Of a DNA stretch of 64,000 bases, positions 41,534-51,257 are shown piece by piece; position 1 is the stretch's first letter, and every line of letters begins with the position of its first letter. The stretch is taken from positions 124,001 to 188,000 of the forward strand of contig JAIOZL010000002.1 of NCBI GenBank assembly GCA_021740645.1, given 5' to 3'. Made by a program: the position numbers and the translations under genes. The DNA comes from Bacteroidales bacterium (GTDB lineage Bacteria > Bacteroidota > Bacteroidia > Bacteroidales > JAADJA01). The notes beneath the pieces are model-generated. The model saw only the letters and a list, made by a program, of their open reading frames with translations, searched no databases and was not told the origin of the DNA.

Positions 41534-44446
41534 TTATAGGGTCGTGTTTAAATTAATAAGTTTATCTGTAGGTATTTCAGGTGAGATGGATTTTAAATAT
41601 TCCGTTTTTAGTGCATTTTTGTTTTCGACAAATGGCCTGATCTGGAAAAGCCAAATGGCATTGTCTTTAAAACCAAGTTCCACATCATAAGGCCCCGATG
41701 ATTTAGATTTTGAACTTTCTGGCATTTGCTTTATGACTTTTGTTGCGAAATCCCTTACTTGCAAAAGGTTTTTATTGCTTAGAATTTCTTTTTCGAAAGG
41801 TGCAGCTAATTTTTCAGTTCCGCCTTTAACGGGGAGACGGTTGTAAAAGGCTTCCCGTGATGGGGAGATCAAAACGTTCTCGCCATTGGATTTTAAAAGA
41901 TATGATTCTGCTGCCTGACCTTCCACCGCACCACCGGCACCCCGGCTGAAAGCAATTGTCAGGTCATCTTCCTGGTTATTAATTATACCTTTGGTAATTA
42001 AAACTCCCGAGTATTCCACATCTACGCTTGGAATGATAAGTATGGAAGGATACACATTTTCAGGATTGAGTAAATAGCGTTGCCGCCATTTATAACTTCT
42101 CTCAGAGTATGGGGAGGCCCATACATCTTTAATACCCTGTATGATTTTTTCCTTTTCCACTACATTAAATAAAGTCAGGTTTAGCCCGGCACCGGTAAAG
42201 TCCTGAAGGTCCTCCATGTTGGTATCGCTGCGCAAAAAAACAGGCACTTCACCAATATTTTTGCCTAAAATGTTACTAAAGGATTTTTGAAGGTCCAGGA
42301 GAAATTCCTGCTTTAAAGGCATTGTTTTAATCTCATTTCTTAAAGTTTCCAGTTCAGCAAGCATAAATTTTTCAATCTCTTTTTCGGGTATATTTTTTAC
42401 GCCCATTTGGTTGGCCCTATCAAAAATGGAATTCAGGTATTCCCAATAACTCGTGTTTTTACCAGGGATTTTTTGCTCCATATGCTGTCGGAAAATACCG
42501 AAAGGAATAACAAAACCTTCCACTACCTGGGTGGGAAACATTAGTTTAAGTTGGCCGAGGTTGGCTGCTTTTGGACCACACAAAATACCTGAATGGCTTG
42601 CATTTACATCTCTAAGGTTTACTATTGTACTTTGCTTAAGATTCATTCTATCTACGGGTACAGTTATTTTTTCTTCGTTTCGTTTTTTTGTTTCAAATAG
42701 CTTTTTTTCTTCCGGGTTCATCTTGTCCGCTCTTTTCATGATCACGGTGCCTTTATTTGAAACGGCATAAAACATTTTTTCTCCACTGAACTCTTTTAGT
42801 TGCTCCAGGTTTTGAGCAGAAATAACAGCATTGGGTATTCCCAGGTTCCGGGCAAGTAATTGTACATGAGAAACCATATTTCCTTCCGTAACGGTTGCGA
42901 TGCCTGCAATGGGTTTTAAATCGGCAGGGGGATGGTTAAAAACATAAATTTTATCCCCGGATATTTCTGTTTTTTCTGTTACTTCATTCAATACAACAAG
43001 CTCACCCAGCGCATATCCCGGGTTGATTCCTCTTATTTGGCTTTGCCCTGAAATATCCAATACCTTGTTTGACAATTCGGCTTCCCTGGCAATGCAATCG
43101 CCTAGCTCACTTACCGAATTTCCAAGATACAAAAGAATGGATGACCTTATCCGATCATCGTTAAATCCATAAGCCATTGGTTCAAAACCTCCAAAAAGAT
43201 CTAGGACATCTTTATAAACTCCCCTCGACATACCTGCACTCCATTCAACCAATCGTCTTGAGTTATCCATGATTTCACTTAAATCTCCAAGAGTTATGGA
43301 AGGATTGTCAGGGATTGCAAGATGAGGCTGAATCTTTTCCCATTCCCACATTTCAAGGTATCCACAACCAGTGGAGGCCAATCCCAAATAATAGTTTTTT
43401 TCTATTATGTCGTGAAGGTTAACAATGTTCCAGCTTTTAATTTCTCGAAAAAGAATTTCTTCCAGTTTAATTGAAATATCAATTAAGGCAAGCCGACCTG
43501 CACTTTCTTTTACATTGGTTATCTGCTGCCGGACAAGGAATAGCAGTTTAGATATTTCTATAACTTTTTCCTTCCCTGATTTATTTTTATACTGGTTAAG
43601 GAAGCTTTGAATTGATTTTCCGGGTTCAGTACTGGAGGGTATTTTTTTAAGGTATTTATCAAATGATTTGAAGTCTGCAGGTTGATAAACAATCTCCATG
43701 GCACGAACAAGCTCATCTATTTTTACAAGTTGAGTTGAAGAGAGATTTTTTTTGTTGTCCTCCTTATATTTTTTTACAGCAGTAATATCTGATGATTCGG
43801 GCTGGCCATGTATTTTTACCCGAATATTTAAAAAGGAAGGAACGCTATCAGAAATTTCTTTGGATAATGAACGCACTAACTGTGTTTTACTGTCATCGCC
43901 CTGGTGAGGAATGTCTTTTGCTGCCTGCCTGATAAGATAAAAATTTTGTGTTAAAGGATTATCATCTGATAATAGCCATTTGAAAAATTCAACACCCCAG
44001 GTTTCTTCATCCTCAGCCTGAAAAGCGCCCCGGTAGTATTGTGCTTTACGTAATATCCAACCATTATCGGACCGAATCAAATATTTTTCGAGCTGATATT
44101 GTTTGAGTCTTGAATGGTAGTTGTTCTTGTCCCAAAAATCATTATAATCGGTTGTTGTAAGTATTTGGCCAAGGTACACCTGGTTATTTTTTGCTAAAGA
44201 AATAACTTCATCCTTATAACGTGCCCGCTGAGATCCGGGTTCCGGGCAACGTTCCTGTGGTGGCCTGGTGGTGCCATCTTTACAAAACCAGCGGATATCT
44301 TTATAGGGCCCCTTTGGATCAGCCTTAAACTGATTTAGTAAATCCCGGACTTGGGTATTATCCAATTTTTGTGCGGATATTCCAAATGGTATCAGCAGAC
44401 ACAGTAAAATATAGAGTAAATATCTCATGCTTATTATTTTAATCAT
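41534..44446 (-). CDS. Exported PEP-utiliser/glucan-water-dikinase-like protein
   Basis: 970 residues (964 if the ATG at 44428 is used). It starts with a signal peptide (RYLLYILLCLLIPFGISAQ). A large helical N-terminal region (to about 480) is followed by a phospho-His swivel domain with SHVQLLARN (His near 527) and then a C-terminal ATP-grasp domain of the PPDK type (GPKAANLGQL; FLRSDTNMEDLQ; the ATP-binding Arg and Glu are kept). This order, His domain before nucleotide domain, is that of alpha-glucan/phosphoglucan water dikinases, not of PEP synthase. ATP is not expected in the periplasm, so the location is odd. The operon includes an upstream MscS and a downstream SxxK hydrolase. Confidence 0.75.
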   Translation of the reverse strand: MIKIISMRYLLYILLCLLIPFGISAQKLDNTQVRDLLNQFKADPKGPYKDIRWFCKDGTTRPPQERCPEPGSQRARYKDEVISLAKNNQVYLGQILTTTDYNDFWDKNNYHSRLKQYQLEKYLIRSDNGWILRKAQYYRGAFQAEDEETWGVEFFKWLLSDDNPLTQNFYLIRQAAKDIPHQGDDSKTQLVRSLSKEISDSVPSFLNIRVKIHGQPESSDITAVKKYKEDNKKNLSSTQLVKIDELVRAMEIVYQPADFKSFDKYLKKIPSSTEPGKSIQSFLNQYKNKSGKEKVIEISKLLFLVRQQITNVKESAGRLALIDISIKLEEILFREIKSWNIVNLHDIIEKNYYLGLASTGCGYLEMWEWEKIQPHLAIPDNPSITLGDLSEIMDNSRRLVEWSAGMSRGVYKDVLDLFGGFEPMAYGFNDDRIRSSILLYLGNSVSELGDCIAREAELSNKVLDISGQSQIRGINPGYALGELVVLNEVTEKTEISGDKIYVFNHPPADLKPIAGIATVTEGNMVSHVQLLARNLGIPNAVISAQNLEQLKEFSGEKMFYAVSNKGTVIMKRADKMNPEEKKLFETKKRNEEKITVPVDRMNLKQSTIVNLRDVNASHSGILCGPKAANLGQLKLMFPTQVVEGFVIPFGIFRQHMEQKIPGKNTSYWEYLNSIFDRANQMGVKNIPEKEIEKFMLAELETLRNEIKTMPLKQEFLLDLQKSFSNILGKNIGEVPVFLRSDTNMEDLQDFTGAGLNLTLFNVVEKEKIIQGIKDVWASPYSERSYKWRQRYLLNPENVYPSILIIPSVDVEYSGVLITKGIINNQEDDLTIAFSRGAGGAVEGQAAESYLLKSNGENVLISPSREAFYNRLPVKGGTEKLAAPFEKEILSNKNLLQVRDFATKVIKQMPESSKSKSSGPYDVELGFKDNAIWLFQIRPFVENKNALKTEYLKSISPEIPTDKLINLNTTL

Positions 44447-44458
44447 ATGATGGACGGG

Positions 44459-45361
44459 TTAAATTTCCTTAACAGCGACTTTTATTTCCGATCCTTCAAC
44501 AAGCTGAAAGGTAGCCGAAGCGAATTTTATTCCACTATTAACGGATTCAACGGCGGATAAAATCTTCGAAAACAGCTTATCTTTAGTAATCCTTCTCCTT
44601 TTATAGTTTACCACATAACGAATGGTATATTCTACCCAATTATCATTGGCAATTAGAGTGACCATGGGTTCAGTACTGGCGTCTTCAATCATAAACTTAC
44701 TCACTATATGTTTCCATGTCAGGGCTGCTTCAGAGGATTCTTTATGTGTAATTTCTTTGGTAACCTTTAAAAATAGCTCCCTTGCCTTTTCATAATCTGA
44801 TCCAAACTGAACCGGGATTTTAATTTCATCCCAAAGGAATGGAAAATCACCTGAATAATTAAAGACAGGCTCTTTGAATACAAAACTGTTGGCAATACGA
44901 ACAATCCTGCCATTATAAAGATCCCCATCTACCCATTGCCCTGTTTCCATTAAAGTGGTGCGCAAGACGTTTACATCAATAACATCTCCTTTAATACCAC
45001 CTAATTGTACCCTGTCGCCTGTTTTGTAAAAGCCAGCAAAAAGAATAGCCAACCAACCCGCAACACTTGCTATAACTTCCTGAAGTGCAAAGGCAATACC
45101 TGCTCCTGCCACTCCCAGTGCTACGGTTAGCCCCCCAAGTTTATCACTGAAAATCACAGTTATCATCAGGATCATTATAAAATACCCTGTAAAGTCAAGC
45201 AGCTTCCTTGTTCTGTATCGATTATCTGAACTTTTAATAGGTCCTGCAATTTTAAATTTCAAAACCTTCATAACCGACCATATAATGACGATGCTAAGAA
45301 TAACTGCTACCAGTTTTCCAACCGTAGAATTAAATAACCAGGTGTTTACAAAGTCATCCAT
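44459..45361 (-). CDS. MscS-family mechanosensitive channel
   Basis: 300 residues with about three spans and the pore segment (ALGVAGAGIAFALQEVIASVAG), followed by the beta domain (LGGIKGDVIDVNVLRTTL). It heads the run MscS, dikinase, SxxK hydrolase with a 12-nt gap to the dikinase. The C-terminal domain (YEKARELFLKVTKEI onward) is of the typical length. It may release solutes from the cytoplasm for the exported enzymes; that is speculation. Confidence 0.87.
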   Translation of the reverse strand: MDDFVNTWLFNSTVGKLVAVILSIVIIWSVMKVLKFKIAGPIKSSDNRYRTRKLLDFTGYFIMILMITVIFSDKLGGLTVALGVAGAGIAFALQEVIASVAGWLAILFAGFYKTGDRVQLGGIKGDVIDVNVLRTTLMETGQWVDGDLYNGRIVRIANSFVFKEPVFNYSGDFPFLWDEIKIPVQFGSDYEKARELFLKVTKEITHKESSEAALTWKHIVSKFMIEDASTEPMVTLIANDNWVEYTIRYVVNYKRRRITKDKLFSKILSAVESVNSGIKFASATFQLVEGSEIKVAVKEI

Positions 45362-45597
45362 AGTGGAGTTTATTTTGAAGTAGCGTAAAAATCAAAGTTA
45401 CAAATATTTTATGGGTATTTCAGATTTTAATTAAAGCCAATCATATAATCTGTTTCAATTTATTCGGAGGAAATATTATCATTATCATTGTAGTCCCAAG
45501 CTTTTATTTTACCTTTATCTTTAAGATTAAAATGGCTTATTCTAACAAATGAAGAGAAATTATATTCCTTCAAAGAACATAAATAAGGCATCAAAAT

Positions 45598-47007
45598 ATG
45601 TTACAAATGATAAAGACCGAAGATTTTTCCATTCAGTTTCTGGGGGCAGCGGGAACCGTAACAGGTTCTAAATACCTACTTTCTTATCAAGGTTATAATC
45701 TATTAATTGATTGTGGATTATTTCAGGGATTAAAACACCTCCGTGAGCTTAACTGGAAGGAGTTGCCCTTTCCGGCTTCGGAGATAAATGCTGTATTGTT
45801 AACCCATGGTCACCTCGACCATGTCGGGTTTTTGCCAAGGTTGGTCCACCAGGGATTTAAGGGCTCAATACATTGCACTTCTCCTACAGAAGATTTGGTG
45901 GAGATCATTTTATCAGACAGCGCCAAAATCCAGGAGGAAGATGCCGAACATGCTAACCGTTCCGGATTTTCAAGGCATAAACCTGCCTTGCCACTGTATA
46001 CCCTAAAAGATGTGGAAAAAACCTTGCCTTTATTAAAGCCCGAACCTATAGACCAACATATAATTCTGACAGATGACATCCGGTTTATATTCAGACGAAA
46101 TGCACATATTCCGGGAGCCTCTTTTATTGAAATTGAATTAGGTGATGAAACACTGGTTTTTTCCGGTGACCTTGGTCGGCCCAATGATCCTATGCTTCTC
46201 CCTCCTGAAAAACCTGAAAGGGCAGATTATCTAATTGTTGAATCGACTTATGGTGATCGATTACATCCAAATGAATCCACAGAAGATGTTCTCTTAAAAA
46301 TCATTCATCAAAGTCTGCAAAATCATGGCCCACTGATCGTTCCAAGTTTTACGGTAGACCGTGCCCAGGACTTTATGTATGTGATCTGGAAACTGAAACA
46401 GGAAAACAAAATACCGGATATCCCGGTATATCTTGATAGCCCGATGGGTGTGGATGTCAGTAAATTGTTTTTAAAATATCCTGACTGGCTTCAATTAAGC
46501 AGCGATGTTTTTACGGAAGTTTTTAAAAGCACCCGTATGGTCCATTCGGTAGAGGAAACACGTCAATTGGCCCGGAATAAACACCCACGTATCATTATTG
46601 CTGGTAGCGGAATGATGAATGGTGGGCGTATTCTTCACTATCTCGAAGCGCACTTAGAAAATCCTAATGCCACTATTATCATACCCGGCTACCAGGCACA
46701 GGGAACCCGTGGGCGTATGATCAGCGAAGGAGTTAACGAAGTGAAGATGCATGGGCATTACTTTAAAGTGAAAGCCAACATTGCCCATATCCACACGATG
46801 TCGTCGCATGCCGACCAGGGCGAAATTTTAGATTGGATGGCAGGGATTAAGAATAAACCTAAAAAGGTATTTATTGTGCATGGCGAACCTCATGCATCCC
46901 AGGCTTTGCGGGTCAAAATTAATCATCAGTTTGGCTGGGATAGTTATGCTCCACAACTCCTTGAAAAGATTAATTTAACACCATCTAAAAATCGTATATT
47001 GATTTAA
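45598..47007 (+). CDS. Beta-CASP metallo-beta-lactamase-fold RNase
   Basis: 469 residues. The metal-site motif LTHGHLDHVGFL (HxHxDH) lies at about residues 62-73, followed by the HIPGASFIEIE segment, and the beta-CASP part carries ESTYGDRLH, AGSGMMNGGRILH, HTMSSHADQ and VHGEPHASQ. This is the CPSF73/YSH1-like set that cuts and trims RNA. The N-terminus LGAAGTVTGSKYLL is typical of the family. An in-frame ATG at 45607 could be the start. No linked RNA-processing gene is in the window. Confidence 0.92.
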   Translation: MLQMIKTEDFSIQFLGAAGTVTGSKYLLSYQGYNLLIDCGLFQGLKHLRELNWKELPFPASEINAVLLTHGHLDHVGFLPRLVHQGFKGSIHCTSPTEDLVEIILSDSAKIQEEDAEHANRSGFSRHKPALPLYTLKDVEKTLPLLKPEPIDQHIILTDDIRFIFRRNAHIPGASFIEIELGDETLVFSGDLGRPNDPMLLPPEKPERADYLIVESTYGDRLHPNESTEDVLLKIIHQSLQNHGPLIVPSFTVDRAQDFMYVIWKLKQENKIPDIPVYLDSPMGVDVSKLFLKYPDWLQLSSDVFTEVFKSTRMVHSVEETRQLARNKHPRIIIAGSGMMNGGRILHYLEAHLENPNATIIIPGYQAQGTRGRMISEGVNEVKMHGHYFKVKANIAHIHTMSSHADQGEILDWMAGIKNKPKKVFIVHGEPHASQALRVKINHQFGWDSYAPQLLEKINLTPSKNRILI

Positions 47008-47054
47008 ATTAATAATGACAAATAATATATAAAATAATCTAAAAATAAATTTTT

Positions 47055-47879
47055 ATGGAAAAGCTAATTAGGATACTTACTATTGTTTTAATGACGGTTT
47101 CATTTTTCTTTTCCGGATTTCCACAGAAATATTTAAAAAAGATTCAGGATAGGGGAGAGTTACGGATTGGAATGACCCTTAAACAACCCCCCTTTTCGAT
47201 GAAAGATGCCAAAGGAAACAACATTGGCTTTGAAGTTGAGATAGTTGAAATGCTTGCTAAAAGTATGGAAGTTGAATTAAAAATTATTGAAATTCCATTT
47301 GCAGATCTTTTAACAGCCCTTGAGGAGGGTAAAGTAGACATGGTTATGTCAGGGATGACCATTACAGTAAAACGTAACTTGAAAGCAGTTTTTGTTGGGC
47401 CCTATATGGTTTCAGGAAAATCAATTTTAACCCGCTCTGCTGCCTTCTCAGATACTGATGAGCCAGCAGATTTAAATAAAAGTGATTTAAAAATTGTCGC
47501 TCTCAGGGGATCTACAAGTGAGTTATTTGTAAAGAAAGAGATTCCGGATGCTACACTATTATTAGGTAAGGATTATGATGAATGCATAAAAATGCTGGAT
47601 GACCGTAAAGCCCAGATCATGGTTGCCGATTATCCTATTTGTGCCTATACTGCCCAAATTTTTCCGGAAAAAGGATTAATTACAATTGATAAACCACTAA
47701 CCATTGAACCTATTGGTGTAGCGCTTCCAAGTGATGCTGCACATTTCATTAACCTGGTAGAAAATTATTTGAATAAACTTGCCATGACGGGTGCACTGGA
47801 TGAAATGAATGAATATTGGTTCGAGTCAGGCGAATGGATCAACAAGGTTCTGCCCTTTAAGGGAATAAATATTTATTAG
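47055..47879 (+). CDS. Extracellular solute-binding protein, family 3
   Basis: 274 residues with a signal peptide (RILTIVLMTVSFFFSGFPQ) and a type-II periplasmic binding fold: LRIGMTLKQPPFSMKD at the start, GFEVEIVEMLAK, DMVMSGMTITVKR, a hinge near GSTSELFVKKE, and DYPICAYTAQ. Such proteins bind amino acids for ABC importers, but no permease or ATPase gene is nearby, so it may act as a sensor or with a distant importer. It is convergent with an MscS gene. Confidence 0.85.
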   Translation: MEKLIRILTIVLMTVSFFFSGFPQKYLKKIQDRGELRIGMTLKQPPFSMKDAKGNNIGFEVEIVEMLAKSMEVELKIIEIPFADLLTALEEGKVDMVMSGMTITVKRNLKAVFVGPYMVSGKSILTRSAAFSDTDEPADLNKSDLKIVALRGSTSELFVKKEIPDATLLLGKDYDECIKMLDDRKAQIMVADYPICAYTAQIFPEKGLITIDKPLTIEPIGVALPSDAAHFINLVENYLNKLAMTGALDEMNEYWFESGEWINKVLPFKGINIY

Positions 47880-47882
47880 CCC

Positions 47883-48764
47883 TTATTTATCGATCTTGAC
47901 TTTCAGTGGATTATTTTCATTATACATTTTATGCTCAACAATTCTTGCCGGCATATTAAAACCATTATCTAATAAGAGATCTTTAATTTCACGCATAACT
48001 TTACTTTTAAGCGGCTCCCCTAAAGAGGATTGATCCTCTTTCACTGTTTTAAAAATATTGATCCAAAACATCACTTTTATAGAAATGGAGCTTTCACCTA
48101 ATTCTTCAATTATTGCATTGGGTGCAGGGCTTTTAAGTATTTGTTTTTCTTTTGAGAGATGATTAATAATTAGGATTCTTGCCTTTTCTATATCGTCGAA
48201 TGTGTCAAGGCCCAAAAGAAAATCAAGCCGGAGCAATCCATCTTTGGTATAATTTGTAAAGACGTTGGTGATCATCATGGAGTTGGGGATATAAATATCC
48301 CGTCCATCTGCGGTTTTTATAAGTGTTGTTCGCAAATCTAGTCCCTTAACCGGACCTTGAATTCCTCCTACTTCAATGATATCACCTAAACTGAAAGGCC
48401 GGTTTATGGCCAGTAAAATCCCTGCTAAAAAATTTTCGGCAATATCTTTAAAGGCAAATCCGATAATGATGGCAGAAATACCGGCACCGGCAATCAGGCT
48501 GCTGGCAACACCACCAAGTCCTAAATTATATAAGGCAATCGTAAACCCGATAATATAAAATGCCCATTTAAGAAACTCGCTGAGGAAGGAGGAAATGATG
48601 CTATCCTTCCATTTTTTTTGTATTCTATGTTTAAATATCCTGTAAACAAGCTTTCCTGCAATAATAAAAATGATAAGAACTACTAAACTTACTAAAATAT
48701 CCGGAAACTTATCAATAAAGGGGGTCCAGAAATTGTCAAATGATTTAATTATTTTGTCGTACAT
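47883..48764 (-). CDS. MscS-family mechanosensitive channel
   Basis: 293 residues with the MscS layout: N-terminal spans (ILVSLVVLIIFIIAGKLV), pore helix (AGAGISAIIIGFAFKDIAENF), beta domain (GGIQGPVKGLDLRTTLIKT) and C-terminal domain. It lies 40 nt after corA, and another MscS gene lies before corA, so the three probably form one operon concerned with ions and turgor. Confidence 0.9.
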   Translation of the reverse strand: MYDKIIKSFDNFWTPFIDKFPDILVSLVVLIIFIIAGKLVYRIFKHRIQKKWKDSIISSFLSEFLKWAFYIIGFTIALYNLGLGGVASSLIAGAGISAIIIGFAFKDIAENFLAGILLAINRPFSLGDIIEVGGIQGPVKGLDLRTTLIKTADGRDIYIPNSMMITNVFTNYTKDGLLRLDFLLGLDTFDDIEKARILIINHLSKEKQILKSPAPNAIIEELGESSISIKVMFWINIFKTVKEDQSSLGEPLKSKVMREIKDLLLDNGFNMPARIVEHKMYNENNPLKVKIDK

Positions 48765-48804
48765 AAGTTAAAATCATAATTTTAAATTAAAAATTCTACC
48801 ATTA

Positions 48805-49929
48805 TTAAAACCACCTTTTGCGTCGCATATAAATGTACATACCCACGCCTAGTATAAACATGATGCTCAATAAAACAGGATATCCCCATTTCATTTCCAG
48901 TTCGGGCATATTCTGAAAATTCATTCCATATATTCCCGCCAGGAAGGTGAGAGGTATAAAGATTGTTGCAATGATGGTAAGGGTTTGCATCACCTTATTC
49001 ATCTGGTTACTTATCTGGGTCATATAAAATTCCATCAGGGAAGTTAGCATCTCTCTTTGACTATCCAGATGGTCTACAATATTTTTAATATGGTCGTAAA
49101 TATCATTGAAGTAATTGAAATAATCTTCGTTAATAAAGTCTGTTTCTCCGGTAGTAATTTCCCTAAGGCTGTCCCGCACCGGGAAGATGATTTTCCTTAA
49201 AGCTGAAATGATCTTTTTTTCTTCAATAATTTTGGAAACTACATGCTCATTAGGTTTTTCAAAAATTTCGAGTTCCAGGTCGGCAATATGTTTATTCACT
49301 ATTTCGATGGTTAGCAGATATTGGTCAATAATTGCATCCAAAAGTAAAAATAGCAGGTAATCTGGGCCCCTTCCACGCGCTTTTCCTTTACTGGTTTTTA
49401 TCCGTTCTCTTATGTTTTCAAACGGATCACCAGGATATTCCTGAAAGGTTAACAATATGTCATCATTAACAATGAAGCTAATTTGTTCAACCCTGAATGA
49501 ACCCTCATCAGCAATGGGCTTGATCATTTTTAGGGTAAAAAACAAATAGTTGTCATACTCTTCCATTTTGGGTTGATGGCCTACATGCACAATGTCTTCA
49601 AGGCTTAGATTATGAATATTAAAAGCACTTCCAGCCTCAACAATCAAATCAGTATCGTGTAGTGAGTCAAAATTGATCCAGTTTACGCTACCGGCTTTCA
49701 GCTGTTTACGAATTTCATCCAGGTTTGTCGATTCACTTACATGATGATTGGTTTCATCATATTGAATAAGTGAAATATTTGGCTTGCCTTCTTTAGCCTC
49801 TCCTGTATAAAAAATGGATCCGGGAGGTAAGCCAACTTTTTCAGTGATCTTCGGCTGGTTGAGTCTCAATATCTTTTTTAAAGACAAGGGTGCGATAGGG
49901 GAACGGAATTTCGATACCTTCATGATCAA
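48805..49929 (-). CDS. corA: CorA-family Mg2+/Co2+ transporter
   Basis: 374 residues ending with the two CorA membrane helices and the selectivity-loop signature YGMNF in FLAGIYGMNFQNMPELEMKW (about residues 333-352). It forms a pentameric channel for Mg2+ or other divalent cations. The frame from the ATG at 49929 overlaps the end of the upstream MscS gene by 89 nt, and the first 30 residues are not typical of the family, where proteins begin close to GLPPGSIFYTG. A TTG near 49869 or another start inside the overlap is a possible alternative. Gene order MscS-CorA-MscS. Confidence 0.88.
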   Translation of the reverse strand: MIMKVSKFRSPIAPLSLKKILRLNQPKITEKVGLPPGSIFYTGEAKEGKPNISLIQYDETNHHVSESTNLDEIRKQLKAGSVNWINFDSLHDTDLIVEAGSAFNIHNLSLEDIVHVGHQPKMEEYDNYLFFTLKMIKPIADEGSFRVEQISFIVNDDILLTFQEYPGDPFENIRERIKTSKGKARGRGPDYLLFLLLDAIIDQYLLTIEIVNKHIADLELEIFEKPNEHVVSKIIEEKKIISALRKIIFPVRDSLREITTGETDFINEDYFNYFNDIYDHIKNIVDHLDSQREMLTSLMEFYMTQISNQMNKVMQTLTIIATIFIPLTFLAGIYGMNFQNMPELEMKWGYPVLLSIMFILGVGMYIYMRRKRWF

Positions 49930-50701
49930 ATCGTTTTTTTACAGAATATAATAAATCACATTGCAAAGCAAATGCTGTATCATTGTTTGGGCACCAAACA
50001 TAGGCCCTGAGATTGATTGAAAAATCGCCATGTCCAACCATCCTTACAAGTACAGGAGGTACTTTTTTGGCTTTCTCTTCTTTCGTCCGGTTATCGATAA
50101 AGTAAGGATGCTTCCTCGCCTCTTCCTGGATAATAAGGATGGCTTTATCAACATCTGAATCATAACTTATTCCAAATTCAACAAACTTACGAATCGACTC
50201 GTCTGCAATGCTACTGTTAATTAAAACATCATCACTAATCTGATTGTTCGGTACTACGATCCGCCTGTTTTCATAATCTTTGATTATGGTATGTCGAAGG
50301 GTAATTTCCTCTACGACTCCTTTTTGTGAGTTCGATGCTTCCAGGGTATCACCCACCCTAAAAGGTTTAAAAATTAAAATAAAAATTCCACTTATAATAT
50401 TCGAGAAAGCTTTTTGTGATGCAAAACCCAGAATTGCTGCAAAAATACCGGCGCCGGCAAATAAGGCGGTTCCAATTGATTTCAGGAAGGGAATTTTATA
50501 AAAAATAAATATAATAGCAATGGAGAATACGATGAACGGAATCGCATTTTTAAGAAAAGAAAAGTTGGTTGGATCAGTCTTTATTACTTTCGAATACTTT
50601 TTTACAGAGAGATTGACCAGTTTCCTCAAAATTATTGAAATAATAAGGGCTAATAAAATAGTGCCTGCAATTAATATAGTATAGTATACATCTTGTCGCA
50701 T
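49841..50701 (-). CDS. MscS-family mechanosensitive channel
   Basis: 286 residues from MRQDVYYTILIAGT. A longer frame to 50767 is open, but it would cross the Hsp20 terminator hairpin at 50756-50780, so the ATG at 50701 is better. The pore helix (LFAGAGIFAAILGFASQKAF), beta domain (KGVVEEITLRHTIIKDYE) and the end GIEIPFPYRT are typical. It overlaps corA by 89 nt in a different frame, with coupled translation likely. Confidence 0.87.
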   Translation of the reverse strand: MRQDVYYTILIAGTILLALIISIILRKLVNLSVKKYSKVIKTDPTNFSFLKNAIPFIVFSIAIIFIFYKIPFLKSIGTALFAGAGIFAAILGFASQKAFSNIISGIFILIFKPFRVGDTLEASNSQKGVVEEITLRHTIIKDYENRRIVVPNNQISDDVLINSSIADESIRKFVEFGISYDSDVDKAILIIQEEARKHPYFIDNRTKEEKAKKVPPVLVRMVGHGDFSINLRAYVWCPNNDTAFALQCDLLYSVKKRFDHEGIEIPFPYRTLVFKKDIETQPAEDH

Positions 50702-50755
50702 AGTAATTATTTTGAACAGGTATAAAGGTAATATTAATTTCGAAGAGTATAAAAA

Positions 50756-50780
50756 ACAAGCCACCAAATTGGTGGCTTGT
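50756..50780 (-). terminator. Terminator of the Hsp20 gene
   Basis: ACAAGCCACC (50756-50765) pairs with GGTGGCTTGT (50771-50780) around a five-base loop. On the minus strand the stem is followed by TTTTTT, so it ends the hsp20 transcript coming from 51257-50808. It lies inside the open frame upstream of the MscS start at 50701 and argues for that start. Confidence 0.85.
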
Positions 50781-50807
50781 TGTCAACTTAATGGGGTTAA
50801 TATCCTG

Positions 50808-51257
50808 TTAAGATATTTTTATAACCCTTGCCGGTTTAGGCTTAGGCTCTTCCCGCTTGGGTACCTGAATTTTCAGGATACCTTCTTCGTACTTGGCTGA
50901 AACCTTGTCCCCATCTACCAAATGCTCAGGTAGATTAAAACTGCGTTTGAACGATTGATAGCTAAATTCACGCCGGGCATAATTATAGTTTTCCTCATCA
51001 TTAGATTGCTCTTTCTCAGATGAAATAGTCAATTGATTATTTTCAAGATTGATTTGAAAATCTTTTTTTGTGAGTCCGGGTGCAGCCACATCTATCAGGA
51101 AATCATCTTCAGTTTCCCTCACGTTTACAGCTGGCAAGGTTGTGTTGGTAGATGAGAAATTCAAATTTGACCAATCCATCCAATCACGTGATAAAAAATT
51201 ATCAATCAAGGATGGTAAAGCTGGCCAGTAGCTGTCAGTTTTTTTTACAATTGTCAT
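50808..51257 (-). CDS. Hsp20/alpha-crystallin small heat-shock protein
   Basis: 149 residues with an alpha-crystallin domain from about residue 45 (VNVRETEDDFLIDVAAPGLTK) to the GVLKIQVPK-like strand here read as GILKIQVPKRE, followed by a short Lys/Pro tail. It holds unfolded proteins without ATP. A GGAGGA sequence lies just upstream of the ATG (minus-strand bases 51266-51271), a rare Shine-Dalgarno-like site in this window. It is a single gene with its own terminator. Confidence 0.93.
   Translation of the reverse strand: MTIVKKTDSYWPALPSLIDNFLSRDWMDWSNLNFSSTNTTLPAVNVRETEDDFLIDVAAPGLTKKDFQINLENNQLTISSEKEQSNDEENYNYARREFSYQSFKRSFNLPEHLVDGDKVSAKYEEGILKIQVPKREEPKPKPARVIKIS

Noticed and set aside
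47055-47879. Part of an ABC importer operon
   Set aside because: No permease or ATPase gene is adjacent; both neighbours are unrelated.
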